This document shows, in pieces, positions 15,448 to 22,756 of a DNA stretch of 22,756 nucleotides. The notes under the pieces were generated by a model. That model made no database searches. It was not told the DNA's origin and saw only the letters and a program-made list of their open reading frames with translations. A program made the translations under genes and the position numbers. The stretch lies in NCBI GenBank assembly GCA_035496575.1, contig DATJEN010000305.1:1-22756 (forward strand), written 5' to 3'. The stretch comes from PALSA-1355 sp035496575 (GTDB lineage Bacteria > Planctomycetota > Planctomycetia > Pirellulales > PALSA-1355). Position 1 is the stretch's first letter, and every line of letters begins with the position of its first letter.

Positions 15448-18400
15448 ATGACCTGGCTTGTGACAACCGCGCTTCGACTTCGCGTGCTCGTGTTGGCGCT
15501 GTGCGTGGTGCTATTGATCGTGGGCGCGCGCACCTTGCGAAGCACGCCCCTCGACGTGTTTCCCGAATTCGCGCCGCCGCTCGTTGAAATTCAAACCGAG
15601 GCGCCCGGGCTATCGACCGAAGAGGTCGAAAGTCTGATCAGCATGCCGCTTGAGAACGCGCTCAACGGCACGCCCTGGATGAAGACCATCCGCTCGAAGT
15701 CGGTCCTGGGGTTGTCGTCGGTCGTGCTGATCTTCGCGGATGGCACCGACCCGATTCGCGCCCGGCAGGTGGTGCAAGAGCGGCTCACGTTGGCTGCCAG
15801 TCGACTGCCGACGATCGCGCGGCCGCCGGTGATGCTCGCGCCTTTGTCCTCGACCAGCCGGGTTTTGAAGATCGGCGTATCCTCGCAAAAACTCTCGCAG
15901 GTCGAGCTCACGACGCTGGCGAAATGGACGATCAGGCCGCGCTTGATGGCCATACCCGGTGTCGCCAACGTGGCCATTTGGGGCCAGCGCGACCGGCAGT
16001 TTCAGGTGCTCGTCGATCCTTACGTGCTGCGCGCCCACGAGGTGAGCCTCGATTTGGTGCAGCGCGCCGCCACCGAAGCGACCTCGCTCAGCGCCGCCGG
16101 TTTTCTCGATACCCCCAATCAACGTCTCGCGGTTCGGCAATTGCCGGGCGTGCATCGCAGCGATGAACTGCGCGACACGATCGTCGACTTACGCGGAGGC
16201 GCGCCGCTGCGACTGGGCGACGTGACTCAAGTGGTCGAGGGCTTCCCGCCGCCCATCGGCGACGCCGTTATTAATGACGGTCCCGGGTTGCTACTGATCG
16301 TGGAAAAGCAACCCACGGGAAACACCTTGGAGGTGACCCGCGCCGTCGAATCCGCACTCGAGGACCTGCGGCCCGGGCTGGCGGGGGTGGAACTCGACCC
16401 GACGATCTTCCGGCCCGCCACGTTTATCGAGCAGTCGCTGCACAACCTGCGCGAAGCCATGTGGCTGGGCTGCATTCTGGTCATCGTGGTTTTGGTGCTG
16501 TTCTTGTACGACTGGCGCACCGCCGTGATCAGCTTGACGGCGATTCCGCTGTCGCTGGTGGCCGCCGCGCTCGCACTGCACTACTGGGGTGTCACGCTCA
16601 ACACCATGGTGCTGGCGGGACTTGTGATTGCGCTGGGCGAAGTGGTGGATGATGCCATCATCGACGTGGAGAATATCATCCGCCGCCTGCGGCTCAACCG
16701 CGCGAGCGCGCACCCCCTGCCGGATTATCAGGTGGTGCTGCACGCTTCCCTCGAAGTCCGCAGCGCCGTGGTCTATGCCAGCCTGATCGTGGTGCTGGTG
16801 TTCGTACCGGTATTGTTTCTGGACGGGCTGGCTGGCTCGTTCTTCCGCCCGTTGGCGATCGCCTACATGCTGGCCATTTTGGCGTCGCTGCTGGTTGCCC
16901 TCACCGTGACGCCCGCGCTGTCGCTCATGCTGTTGAGCCGGTCCAGCGGCCGCCGCGAAACGCCCCCGCTGGCTCGCGCCCTGCAATCCGCTTATGGGCG
17001 CGTGCTGCCCGCGCTGGTTAGCCGTTGGCGCGCCGCGGCGGGGTTATTGGTGCTGACGCTGCTCGTGTCCGGCATTGCGGCGGCGCGCATGGGAGAGGAA
17101 TTCCTGCCCAACTTCCAGGAACGCGATTTCCTGATGCACTGGGTAGAGAAACCGGGCAGCTCGCTCGAATCCATGCAGCGAATCACGATGCGCGTGAGCC
17201 GAGAGCTGCGCGCGGTGCCCGGCGTGCGGAATTTCGGTTCTCACATCGGACGCGCCGAAGTGGCCGACGAGGTCGTGGGCCCGAATTTTACCGAGCTTTG
17301 GATCAGCGTCGATCCGGACGTCAACTTGCCCACCACCGTCGCCAGTATTCAGCAGATTGTCGATGGCTATCCCGGCTTGTACCGCGACGTGCTGACGTAT
17401 TTGAAGGAGCGAATCAAGGAGGTGCTGACCGGCGCTGGCGCGACGATCGTTGTGCGCACGTTTGGGTCGGACCTGGCGGTATTGCGCGCCAAAGCCGACG
17501 AGATCAAAAAAGCCATCAGCGACGTCGAGGGCGTGCAGAATCTAAAGGTCGAAACCCAAACGCTGGTTCCGCAGTTGCAAATGCGCGTGCGGCCTGACTC
17601 TCTCGCGCAGTTCGGACTGACCCATGGCCAGGTCCGCCGCGCGGTGGCCACGCTTATCAACGGCACCAAGGTTGGCGAGGTCTACGAGGATCAAAAGAGC
17701 TTTGACGTCGTGGTGCGCGGCACGGAAGAGCTTCGCAACGATCTCACGGCGCTCAGCGAGCTCTCGATCGACTTGCCGCAAGGGGGACACGTCCCCCTCG
17801 GCGAGCTCGCCGACCTGGAGATTGTGCCCGCCCCCAACGAAATCAAGCGCGAGTCGGCATCCCGCCGCATCGACGTGACCTGCAACGTGCAGGGCCGCGA
17901 CTTGGGCTCCGTCGCGCGCGACATCGAATCCAACGTTCGCGCGCTCAAATTCGATGCGGGCTACCACCCCGAGTTCTTGGGCGAATACGCGGCCCGCGAA
18001 GAATCGCGCAGGCGGCTGGCGCTGTTGGCCGTGGCTTCGTTCGTCGGCATTCTGTTGTTGCTGCACGTTGACTTTCGCTCCTGGCGCTTGACACTGCTCG
18101 TGTTCTTGACGATCCCGTTTGCCTTGGTGGGGGGGGTCGCCGGCGCCTACTTGCAGGGCGGAGTGTTATCGCTCGGATCGTTGGTCGGTTTCGTAACCGT
18201 GCTCGGCATCGCTGCCCGCAACGGCATCATGCTGGTTAGCCACTACCGCCACCTGGAAGAGATGGAGGGCGCGCCGTTCGGCGCGCAACTCGTCATCCGG
18301 GGTTCGCTCGAGCGGCTCACCCCCATTCTGATGACCGCCTTGGCGACCGGCCTTGCGCTCGTGCCGCTCGTCGTGCGCGGCAATTTGCCGGGGCACGAGA

Positions 18401-18552
18401 TCGAATACCCCATGGCGGCGGTCATTTTGGGCGGCCTGGTGACTTCCACGCTGTTGAATTTGTTCCTGTTGCCCCCCATCTATCTCGCATTTGGACACGT
18501 GACCCGAACTCTGGAGCACATGGCATGGACGCCAAGTACCAGTTCGGAATAA
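15448..18552 (+). CDS. RND efflux permease, CusA/CzcA-like (system 2)
   Basis: A 1034-residue inner-membrane proton antiporter with the usual 12-helix, two-porter-loop layout: TM1 near LRLRVLVLALCVVLLIVGA, the first large periplasmic loop from PLDVFPEFAPPLVEIQTEAPG, then a block of helices near 325-510, a second loop, and a final helix block from about 850. The TM4 relay motif reads GEVVDDAIIDVEN with Asp401/Asp402. This form is found in a branch usually annotated with the CusA/CzcA heavy-metal permeases, although classical CzcA has a different motif there (a single Asp followed by Gly). Metal specificity is therefore a guess. ATG 15448 follows the adaptor stop by 10 bp; an in-frame TTG at 15409 would overlap the adaptor and is less likely. 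The 3' end overlaps the TolC gene by 28 bp, so the three genes are tightly coupled. Confidence 0.92.
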   Translation: MTWLVTTALRLRVLVLALCVVLLIVGARTLRSTPLDVFPEFAPPLVEIQTEAPGLSTEEVESLISMPLENALNGTPWMKTIRSKSVLGLSSVVLIFADGTDPIRARQVVQERLTLAASRLPTIARPPVMLAPLSSTSRVLKIGVSSQKLSQVELTTLAKWTIRPRLMAIPGVANVAIWGQRDRQFQVLVDPYVLRAHEVSLDLVQRAATEATSLSAAGFLDTPNQRLAVRQLPGVHRSDELRDTIVDLRGGAPLRLGDVTQVVEGFPPPIGDAVINDGPGLLLIVEKQPTGNTLEVTRAVESALEDLRPGLAGVELDPTIFRPATFIEQSLHNLREAMWLGCILVIVVLVLFLYDWRTAVISLTAIPLSLVAAALALHYWGVTLNTMVLAGLVIALGEVVDDAIIDVENIIRRLRLNRASAHPLPDYQVVLHASLEVRSAVVYASLIVVLVFVPVLFLDGLAGSFFRPLAIAYMLAILASLLVALTVTPALSLMLLSRSSGRRETPPLARALQSAYGRVLPALVSRWRAAAGLLVLTLLVSGIAAARMGEEFLPNFQERDFLMHWVEKPGSSLESMQRITMRVSRELRAVPGVRNFGSHIGRAEVADEVVGPNFTELWISVDPDVNLPTTVASIQQIVDGYPGLYRDVLTYLKERIKEVLTGAGATIVVRTFGSDLAVLRAKADEIKKAISDVEGVQNLKVETQTLVPQLQMRVRPDSLAQFGLTHGQVRRAVATLINGTKVGEVYEDQKSFDVVVRGTEELRNDLTALSELSIDLPQGGHVPLGELADLEIVPAPNEIKRESASRRIDVTCNVQGRDLGSVARDIESNVRALKFDAGYHPEFLGEYAAREESRRRLALLAVASFVGILLLLHVDFRSWRLTLLVFLTIPFALVGGVAGAYLQGGVLSLGSLVGFVTVLGIAARNGIMLVSHYRHLEEMEGAPFGAQLVIRGSLERLTPILMTALATGLALVPLVVRGNLPGHEIEYPMAAVILGGLVTSTLLNLFLLPPIYLAFGHVTRTLEHMAWTPSTSSE

Positions 18553-20063
18553 TCCTGGTCCTGCTGCTGGCCGGATGCCGCACCGGCGTTCAGTCACGCG
18601 CCCCGGATCGCCCGAGCCAGCTCGCGGCAGCCAACTCCCAGCGGCTTCCGACGGCGGCAGCTTCCCCGGAAGTTCACCTGACGGGGTATCAAGAAGACGC
18701 AAGCCAGCCAAATCCTGGCCCAGCCCAGGAGCGGCGCCCCTTTCCACAACCATTGCCCAGCCCCAGCGGGCCCGCGCAGCGCGAACAGGTCAATAACCCG
18801 CCGCAGTACCTGGAATTGGGCGATGCCATCGAAACCGGTCTCGCCCGAAACCCCGACCTGATCGCCTTGCGGCAAAACGAGGGCGTTGCGATCGGCGTCA
18901 TGGGCGTCGCGCAGACGTATCCCTTCAATCCCTACGTGCAGGTCCAGGCCACGCCGTTTCAGCACAGAGTGATTCCTGGCCACGGGGCGACCTATCACTA
19001 CGTGCTGTTGATGCAGACAATCCAACTCGCGCATCAACAACGCTATCGCGACGAGATCGGCTCCACCGCTCTCAACACGGTCCGGTGGAACATTCATCAG
19101 GCAGAGCTGGTGAACCTGTCGGCGACCGAACGGTTATATTTCACGGCACTCTACTTGCGCGGACTCCGCGATCTGACGCGCGACAACGCGCGATTGAACA
19201 CCGAGCTGCTCACCGTGCTGGAGCGCCAACTCGCGGCCGGAGCGGTGGCCGGAGCGGATGTCGCGATCGTTCGACTCGACTACCGCTCGACGCAGCACCA
19301 GGCTCAATTGGCCGAGCAGGCATACGAGACCTCCTTGCTGGATTTGCAACGCCAATTGAATCTGGCGCCCAACGAGCCGATCGAGCTCGAGGGAGATCTG
19401 ACGTGGTACAACTTTCTGCCGGCCGATCCTAGCCGTCTGGCGCAGGCAGTCTGCGGAAGTCAAATCAGGCTGCAGATGGAAGGGGTCGAGTCGCTGCGAC
19501 AGGTTGCCGGCGGACGCCCGGATGTGCTCGCGGCGCGGAGCGATCTGGACACGGCGCGTGCCAACGAGCGGCTGGCCAACGCGATGCGGACGCCCGACCT
19601 GCAGCTCGGACCTTACTATCAGCGCACCGACGCCGGAACGGACTTCTACGGGTTTCGTGCACAGACCGATCTGTTGATCATTAACACGGGCATGCCGCTC
19701 TTGCGTCAACGCCAGGCTGAGGTTCGCCAACGATACACGGTTTGGCAGCAACTCGAGGTGCGCGCGACCCTTGAGGCGCAAGCCGCCGTCGAGCGCTACG
19801 AGCGTGCGCGGCGATTGCTGGTGTCGCTGGGCAACATAAATGACACGACTCTGCCCATCGAGCTCCAGCGACTGGAACAGCAGTTTCGCGAGGGCGAGGT
19901 GGATATCCTGCGGTTGTTTACCGCGCGCACCAGCCTGATTACCAATCGTCGCACTCAACTGGACACGCTCAACGAAGTTGCGCAAGCGGCGGTCCAAGTG
20001 ACGCTGGCCACGGCAGTTCCGCCCCACGTGCTCGCGGTCGTTCGTCGACCGGCGGGTCGCTAG
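18525..20063 (+). CDS. TolC-family outer-membrane efflux lipoprotein (system 2)
   Basis: A 512-residue outer-membrane channel, third gene of the adaptor-permease-TolC operon. The signal MDAKYQFGIILVLLLAGC ends in a clear lipobox, so Cys18 is probably lipidated; the first TolC in this window has no such lipobox. A low-complexity Pro/Gln/Ala linker occupies about 20-95. The efflux-protein repeats begin at YLELGDAIETGLARNPDL, continue through ERQLAAGAVAGADVAIVRLD, and in the second half through LAARSDLDTARANERLANAM and the helical QQFREGEVDILRLFTAR. ATG 18525 is supported by GGAG at 18513-18516, 8 bp upstream and inside the permease gene. The 28-bp overlap with the permease indicates translational coupling. 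The short C-terminal tail (LAVVRRPAGR) has no known role. Confidence 0.9.
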   Translation: MDAKYQFGIILVLLLAGCRTGVQSRAPDRPSQLAAANSQRLPTAAASPEVHLTGYQEDASQPNPGPAQERRPFPQPLPSPSGPAQREQVNNPPQYLELGDAIETGLARNPDLIALRQNEGVAIGVMGVAQTYPFNPYVQVQATPFQHRVIPGHGATYHYVLLMQTIQLAHQQRYRDEIGSTALNTVRWNIHQAELVNLSATERLYFTALYLRGLRDLTRDNARLNTELLTVLERQLAAGAVAGADVAIVRLDYRSTQHQAQLAEQAYETSLLDLQRQLNLAPNEPIELEGDLTWYNFLPADPSRLAQAVCGSQIRLQMEGVESLRQVAGGRPDVLAARSDLDTARANERLANAMRTPDLQLGPYYQRTDAGTDFYGFRAQTDLLIINTGMPLLRQRQAEVRQRYTVWQQLEVRATLEAQAAVERYERARRLLVSLGNINDTTLPIELQRLEQQFREGEVDILRLFTARTSLITNRRTQLDTLNEVAQAAVQVTLATAVPPHVLAVVRRPAGR

Positions 20064-20205
20064 TTTCCTTCCAGCAAAGTCGCGCTGGCCGGTGCTGCGT
20101 TTCTCACGCACCCCCCACGTGGCACGGGCTTTGCTCCCACCCACGCCGCCCAAGCAGTTCGCCGCAAACAAGGCGAAGTCGCTTCGGGCCTGGGAGGGTG
20201 GGACG

Positions 20206-20976
20206 GTGGTGGCGCTGCGCGCACGGCGAGTTTTTCTGACGCAGGTCTGGCTCACGCTCGTGGTGGTCGTCGGCTGCATGGCCGAAGGACAAGGTCCAGG
20301 TCACCGGCAGCAGGCGCTTGCGCTATCCGACCGCCAGGAGCTCGAGATTGGGCGCGAGGCGTATGCCGAGTTGCTTTCCGGCGCGCGTGTGCTCAAGGAC
20401 GGTCCGCTGGTCGAGCGCGTCGAACGCGTGAGCGGCAAAGTGGCGCGCACGGTTGAGATCGAGCCGCTCGCCCGCGAAATCAATTTGCGCATCGCGAATT
20501 ATCCGTTCGAGTGGGAATACTCGGTTATCGTTTCGGGGCATATCAATGCCTTCTGCCTGCCCGGCGGAAAGATCGGCGTGCTGACTGGGCTGCTTGAGCT
20601 GGTCGAGAACGACGATCAGCTCGCGGCTGTCATCTCACACGAAGTCGCGCATGTGGTGGCGCGTCACGCCAGCGAACGCCTGGCCCGCGCGCGCAGCCTG
20701 GGCACGGGGTTGTTCGCACTTTCATTTAATCGCGAGCAAGAATCAGAGGCTGACCACATCGGCGTGTTCTTGATGGCCTTTGCCGATTATGAGCCAAACC
20801 AGGCAATTCGCTTTTGGCGCCTGATGGCCAATACGTCGCGCGGGCCACAACTGCCCGAGGTGCTGTCCGATCATCCGGCCGATCGCCGTCGCATCGCGCA
20901 GCTTGAGGGGTGGGTGCCGCAAGCAAAGGCCGCGAAGCATGCGTATGACACGGGGCGCATCGCGCCAGTTCGATGA
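20206..20976 (+). CDS. M48-family metalloprotease lipoprotein (BepA/LoiP-like)
   Basis: A 256-residue zinc metallopeptidase of the M48 type, probably anchored by a lipid on the periplasmic side. GTG 20206 follows GGGAGG (20192-20197) by 8 bp and gives a signal ending LVVVVGC (Cys24); GTG 20209 is an alternative. The open frame extends up to 20092 but without a binding site or signal. The core has NAFCLPGGKIGVLTGLLEL, the zinc motif HEVAH (His145, Glu146, His149), and the third ligand Glu179 in ESEADHIG. Only 30 residues separate His149 from Glu179, whereas many relatives I know have about 50-60, so a helical loop seems to be missing. The C-terminal part (FWRLM ... LSDHPADRRRIAQLE) is normal. 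Relatives assist or degrade outer-membrane proteins; a role in quality control of the TolC proteins upstream is only suggested by position. Confidence 0.9.
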   Translation: MVALRARRVFLTQVWLTLVVVVGCMAEGQGPGHRQQALALSDRQELEIGREAYAELLSGARVLKDGPLVERVERVSGKVARTVEIEPLAREINLRIANYPFEWEYSVIVSGHINAFCLPGGKIGVLTGLLELVENDDQLAAVISHEVAHVVARHASERLARARSLGTGLFALSFNREQESEADHIGVFLMAFADYEPNQAIRFWRLMANTSRGPQLPEVLSDHPADRRRIAQLEGWVPQAKAAKHAYDTGRIAPVR

Positions 20977-21018
20977 GCCAAGGGAACGTCCAACTCTCTC
21001 ACACAAGGAGATTCTCGC

Positions 21019-21180
21019 ATGACCATGGGACCAGGTGGACCGCTGCTGGGCAGCGGCGGATATTTCCAGCCGACCGGGCCGCGCGGCCCGTGGGCCGGCT
21101 GCGGCTGTAGCAGCTTGTTTATCGTGATGGCCGGCATCCTGCTGGTTTTCGGCGGTTGCCTGCGCATGATCGGACAGTGA
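21019..21180 (+). CDS. Small single-pass membrane protein (53 residues), unknown function
   Basis: A 53-codon gene with a strong ribosome binding site: AAGGAG at 21005-21010, 8 bp before ATG 21019. The product has a Gly/Pro-rich N-terminal half (MTMGPGGPLLGSGG, PTGPRGPWAG), a CGC cysteine pair near 32-34, and one hydrophobic helix at about 35-51 (SLFIVMAGILLVFGGCL) with a further Cys. It ends MIGQ. No family is recognised. It starts 42 bp after the M48 protease gene on the same strand, so it may share that transcript. Gene status rests on the binding site, a clean membrane segment and a matching neighbour of similar type. Confidence 0.72.
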   Translation: MTMGPGGPLLGSGGYFQPTGPRGPWAGCGCSSLFIVMAGILLVFGGCLRMIGQ

Positions 21181-21199
21181 CCTGAATTGGCCAATGCAT

Positions 21200-21232
21200 G
21201 CTTCGGCGCGCGCCACGTCGCGCGGTCGAAGC
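21200..21232 (+). terminator. Strong GC-rich hairpin between two small membrane-protein genes
   Basis: GCTTCG-G-CGCGCG (21200-21212) pairs with CGCGCG-GT-CGAAGC (21219-21232) around a CCACGT loop, giving 12 base pairs with one small internal loop. ATTGGC (21186-21191) and GCCAAT (21231-21236) offer an alternative outer stem. There is no T-run after it, so it is not a classical intrinsic terminator; it could be a processing or stability element or part of a Rho-dependent end. Confidence 0.4.
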
Positions 21233-21269
21233 CAATCCCTAGACGAAATTGATACAGGAGAAACTTGCG

Positions 21270-21557
21270 ATGCGAGCACTTGTAGGAGCGATTATTACCG
21301 CCGGCGCGCTCGTCGGCCTGGGACTGACGGCGCTCGGCTATGGGCTGCGATTTCAGCACTTTTCGGCTGAGCCGCTCAACGACAACAGTGGTCAGCTGTA
21401 CGGAGTTCCGTCGATGGCCGTGTGTTTGGTGGTGTTGTTGATCATGGTCGGAATCGGCCTGGGCATCTCGTTCCTTGGCTTGGCGTTTCACCACGAGCGG
21501 CGCTATCGAGAGCTGCACAGCGAATACGACCGTGGGAGCCGGGGTATGGTTCCGTGA
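21270..21557 (+). CDS. Small two-helix membrane protein (95 residues), unknown function
   Basis: ATG 21270 is preceded by AGGAG (21256-21260) at 9 bp, which makes it a better start than the in-frame upstream codon at 21249 that overlaps the binding site. The product has two membrane segments, at about 5-26 (VGAIITAGALVGLGLTALGYG) and 47-73 (PSMAVCLVVLLIMVGIGLGI and following), joined by a loop of about 20 residues (FSAEPLNDNSGQLYG). A charged tail with HHERRYRELHSEYDRG follows the second segment. No family is recognised. It follows the 53-residue gene by 89 bp, with a hairpin between them, and may be in the same unit as the M48 protease. Confidence 0.72.
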   Translation: MRALVGAIITAGALVGLGLTALGYGLRFQHFSAEPLNDNSGQLYGVPSMAVCLVVLLIMVGIGLGISFLGLAFHHERRYRELHSEYDRGSRGMVP

Positions 21558-22159
21558 CCAGCCGCCTGTTATGTTTTCGGGCGTAGGTAGGTTGGGCAGG
21601 ATATCGTGCCGAGTTCTGAGCCATGATGAGCACCACGGCGGCATGCATTCCGCGCTTGCGCGATACCCAAGTTGCGCGATCCACTTTTCAGTTGGATCGT
21701 TGCCGCGATGTTGTTCTATCGCGCGCCCTGGTCGGTCCGAATGCAACCTGGTCTGCGCTTGGCAGGCGGCTGAAACCTGTCGCGAGGCCGACGCGCAATC
21801 TTGCGGCGGCCGCAATTCGTTTTGCATGTCGCAAAAAACGCTTGCTGGTGCGATGGAGCCCGGCCTCTCCCTCCATTCGGTTGCCCGCCGGGCGCACTAT
21901 TTGCAGATTCCCCGGCGGAATTAGACTGCGCGGAGCTCGGCCTTCGAAACCGCGTCGCATGTTGTCGCTCACTGGACAACGGATCGATGGCGTCCTGTTG
22001 CTGCCCGTTCCCCTGTGTGTAACGAGCGTGGGTGCTTGCGCGCCGGTGTCGAGTGACGGGCGCGCCAGGCGGTCCGACGTGACGCCGCGCGCGTGTTTGG
22101 TGCGAGTGTCGTCTTGTAGGGGCTCACGTACTTACTCGGTTTGCAAGGAGGGCTAAAGA
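21558..22159. other. 602-bp region without a convincing gene, upstream of the YTV protein
   Basis: Open frames cross this stretch on both strands, but they are Arg/Ser/Pro-rich, lack ribosome binding sites and show no domain. A perfect 7-bp inverted repeat, CGATCCA (21677-21683) and TGGATCG (21693-21699) with a 9-base loop, could be a hairpin or a protein-binding site. No good sigma-70 promoter is seen. The last bases carry the AAGGAGG binding site (22145-22151) of the next gene. The region could hold a long leader or decayed sequence; neither is shown. Confidence 0.4.
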
Positions 22160-22756
22160 ATGGTCCGTATGAAGAACCTCTTGTTTGTGACCGCAGTCAC
22201 GGCCCTCGTCGCCCTAGACCCAGGCCTGATGCAAGCTGGTCACCATTATCGGCGTGGCTACGGCGGCGGCGATTGCGGCGGCTGCGCGAGCCCCTGCAAT
22301 GACTGCACCGCGCAGGTGCAGTATCAAACCGTCGAGCGCACCGTCATGGTGCCGCAGACCTTCACCGAATACCGCACCGTGAATGTCGTTCAGTGCCGCA
22401 CCGAGGAACAGCAGTACAACTACACGGTCTACCGGCGCGTGCCCGAGACCCACACGGTCCAGTACCAGTACACCGTGCCGACCTTTGAGACCCGCACGCG
22501 GGAGATTCCGTACACGGTCTCCAAGCCCGTGATGACGACCCAGCAGCGACAGTACACGGTGATGGTGCCCTACACCGAGACTCGGCAAGCGACTCGCCAG
22601 GTGTGCCGCATGGTTCCGGTGCAGATGACTCGCAATGTGTCGGAGTGCGTGCCCGAGACCCACACGGAAGAGTACCAGTACACGGTGCCGAACTTTGAGA
22701 CCCGCACGCGGGACATTAACTACACGGTCTCCAAGCCCGTGATGACGACTCAGCAG
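22160..22756 (+). CDS. Secreted YTV-repeat, cysteine-containing protein (N-terminal 199 residues, truncated by window edge)
   Basis: ATG 22160 follows AAGGAGG (22145-22151) at ideal spacing. The product begins with a signal peptide (MVRMKNLLFVTAVTALVAL to about AGHH at 26-29), then a Gly/His/Tyr stretch and a cysteine cluster (Cys39, 42, 46, 49). From about residue 53 it is made of beta-type repeats rich in Tyr, Thr, Val, Gln and Arg. YTV occurs six times (positions 88, 104, 118, 132, 174, 188), with PETHT, FETRTR and SKPVMTTQQ repeated at a 70-residue period. Further single cysteines are at 79, 149 and 163. This matches the YTV-motif family characteristic of planctomycetes, thought to contribute to the proteinaceous cell envelope. 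The gene runs off the right edge in frame. Confidence 0.85.
   Translation, partial: MVRMKNLLFVTAVTALVALDPGLMQAGHHYRRGYGGGDCGGCASPCNDCTAQVQYQTVERTVMVPQTFTEYRTVNVVQCRTEEQQYNYTVYRRVPETHTVQYQYTVPTFETRTREIPYTVSKPVMTTQQRQYTVMVPYTETRQATRQVCRMVPVQMTRNVSECVPETHTEEYQYTVPNFETRTRDINYTVSKPVMTTQQ
22439..22546 (+). repeat. YTV-gene internal DNA repeat, copy 1
   Basis: A 108-bp unit encoding VPETHT to TTQQ (residues 94-129). It matches copy 2, 210 bp downstream, at about 90 percent of bases; I count about 10 differences by eye. Most changes are in clustered codons (VQ to EE, IP to IN), so recent duplication with local divergence is likely. Confidence 0.85.
22649..22756 (+). repeat. YTV-gene internal DNA repeat, copy 2 (ends at window edge)
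   Basis: Second copy of the 108-bp unit, encoding residues 164-199. The 210-bp period equals exactly 70 codons, so the reading frame is kept. More copies probably follow outside the window. Confidence 0.85.

Noticed and set aside
16291..16986. 231-codon minus-strand open frame rich in Gln/His/Arg
   Set aside because: Antisense shadow of the RND permease membrane domain; composition is that expected from the complement of hydrophobic codons.
20092..20205. GTG at 20092 as the M48 protease start
   Set aside because: It would place 38 extra residues ahead of the signal peptide; GGGAGG followed by GTG 20206 explains the start better.
19134..20279. 381-codon open frame on the minus strand
   Set aside because: Antisense shadow of the second TolC gene; high GC makes long antisense frames common, and the product resembles no family.
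20871..21827. 318-codon open frame on the minus strand
   Set aside because: It lies antisense to the M48 gene end and both small membrane-protein genes, which have good ribosome binding sites. Its product is low-complexity, rich in His/Arg/Gln, with no domain.
21623..22156. 177-codon plus-strand open frame ending just before the YTV gene
   Set aside because: Arg/Ser-rich with no hydrophobic or domain pattern and no ribosome binding site; its end simply overlaps the AAGGAGG of the next gene.
22439..22756. Repeat array considered as CRISPR or mobile element
   Set aside because: The repeats are in frame, 108 bp long and encode the YTV protein; there are no short palindromic repeats or spacers.

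Overview
The window reads as chromosomal DNA of a high-GC planctomycete, most likely Pirellulaceae-like. The main evidence is the truncated gene at the right edge, a secreted cysteine-containing protein built from YTV-motif repeats, a family known essentially from planctomycetes. Shine-Dalgarno motifs (AAGGAG-type) precede several genes, and several starts look like GTG. No rRNA, tRNA, CRISPR array, insertion sequence or phage gene is visible.

Left part (1-6295), carbon storage and central carbon metabolism. A leftward cluster runs xfp (phosphoketolase), then a histidine-phosphatase gene, then glgX (glycogen debranching enzyme, cut by the window edge). malQ (4-alpha-glucanotransferase) is transcribed divergently from the other side of a 373-bp intergenic region that holds three copies of AACGTAA. 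Together the set suggests glycogen mobilisation coupled to a phosphoketolase route that yields acetyl phosphate.

Middle part (6367-20063), two complete RND tripartite efflux systems in tandem on the plus strand. System 1 is unusual: the inner-membrane permease and the periplasmic adaptor form one 1493-residue reading frame, with a lipoprotein-like signal segment buried at the junction. A separate TolC-type gene follows. System 2 is a compact operon of lipoprotein adaptor, CusA/CzcA-like permease and lipoprotein TolC. Between them, on the minus strand, lies a secreted SYLF-domain protein whose stop codon shares the palindrome CTAG with the stop codon of the first TolC gene.

Right part (20206-22756), envelope genes: a lipoprotein M48 metalloprotease with a shortened zinc-site spacing, a 53-residue and a 95-residue small membrane protein with a strong hairpin between them, a 602-bp region without a convincing gene, and the YTV-repeat protein running off the end.

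The observation most worth following is the permease-adaptor junction near 9518-9600. It may be a real fused efflux protein with a thirteenth membrane segment, or two overlapping genes merged by a one-base indel. An out-of-frame ATG at 9518 that would supply a basic signal-peptide start makes the second reading serious.
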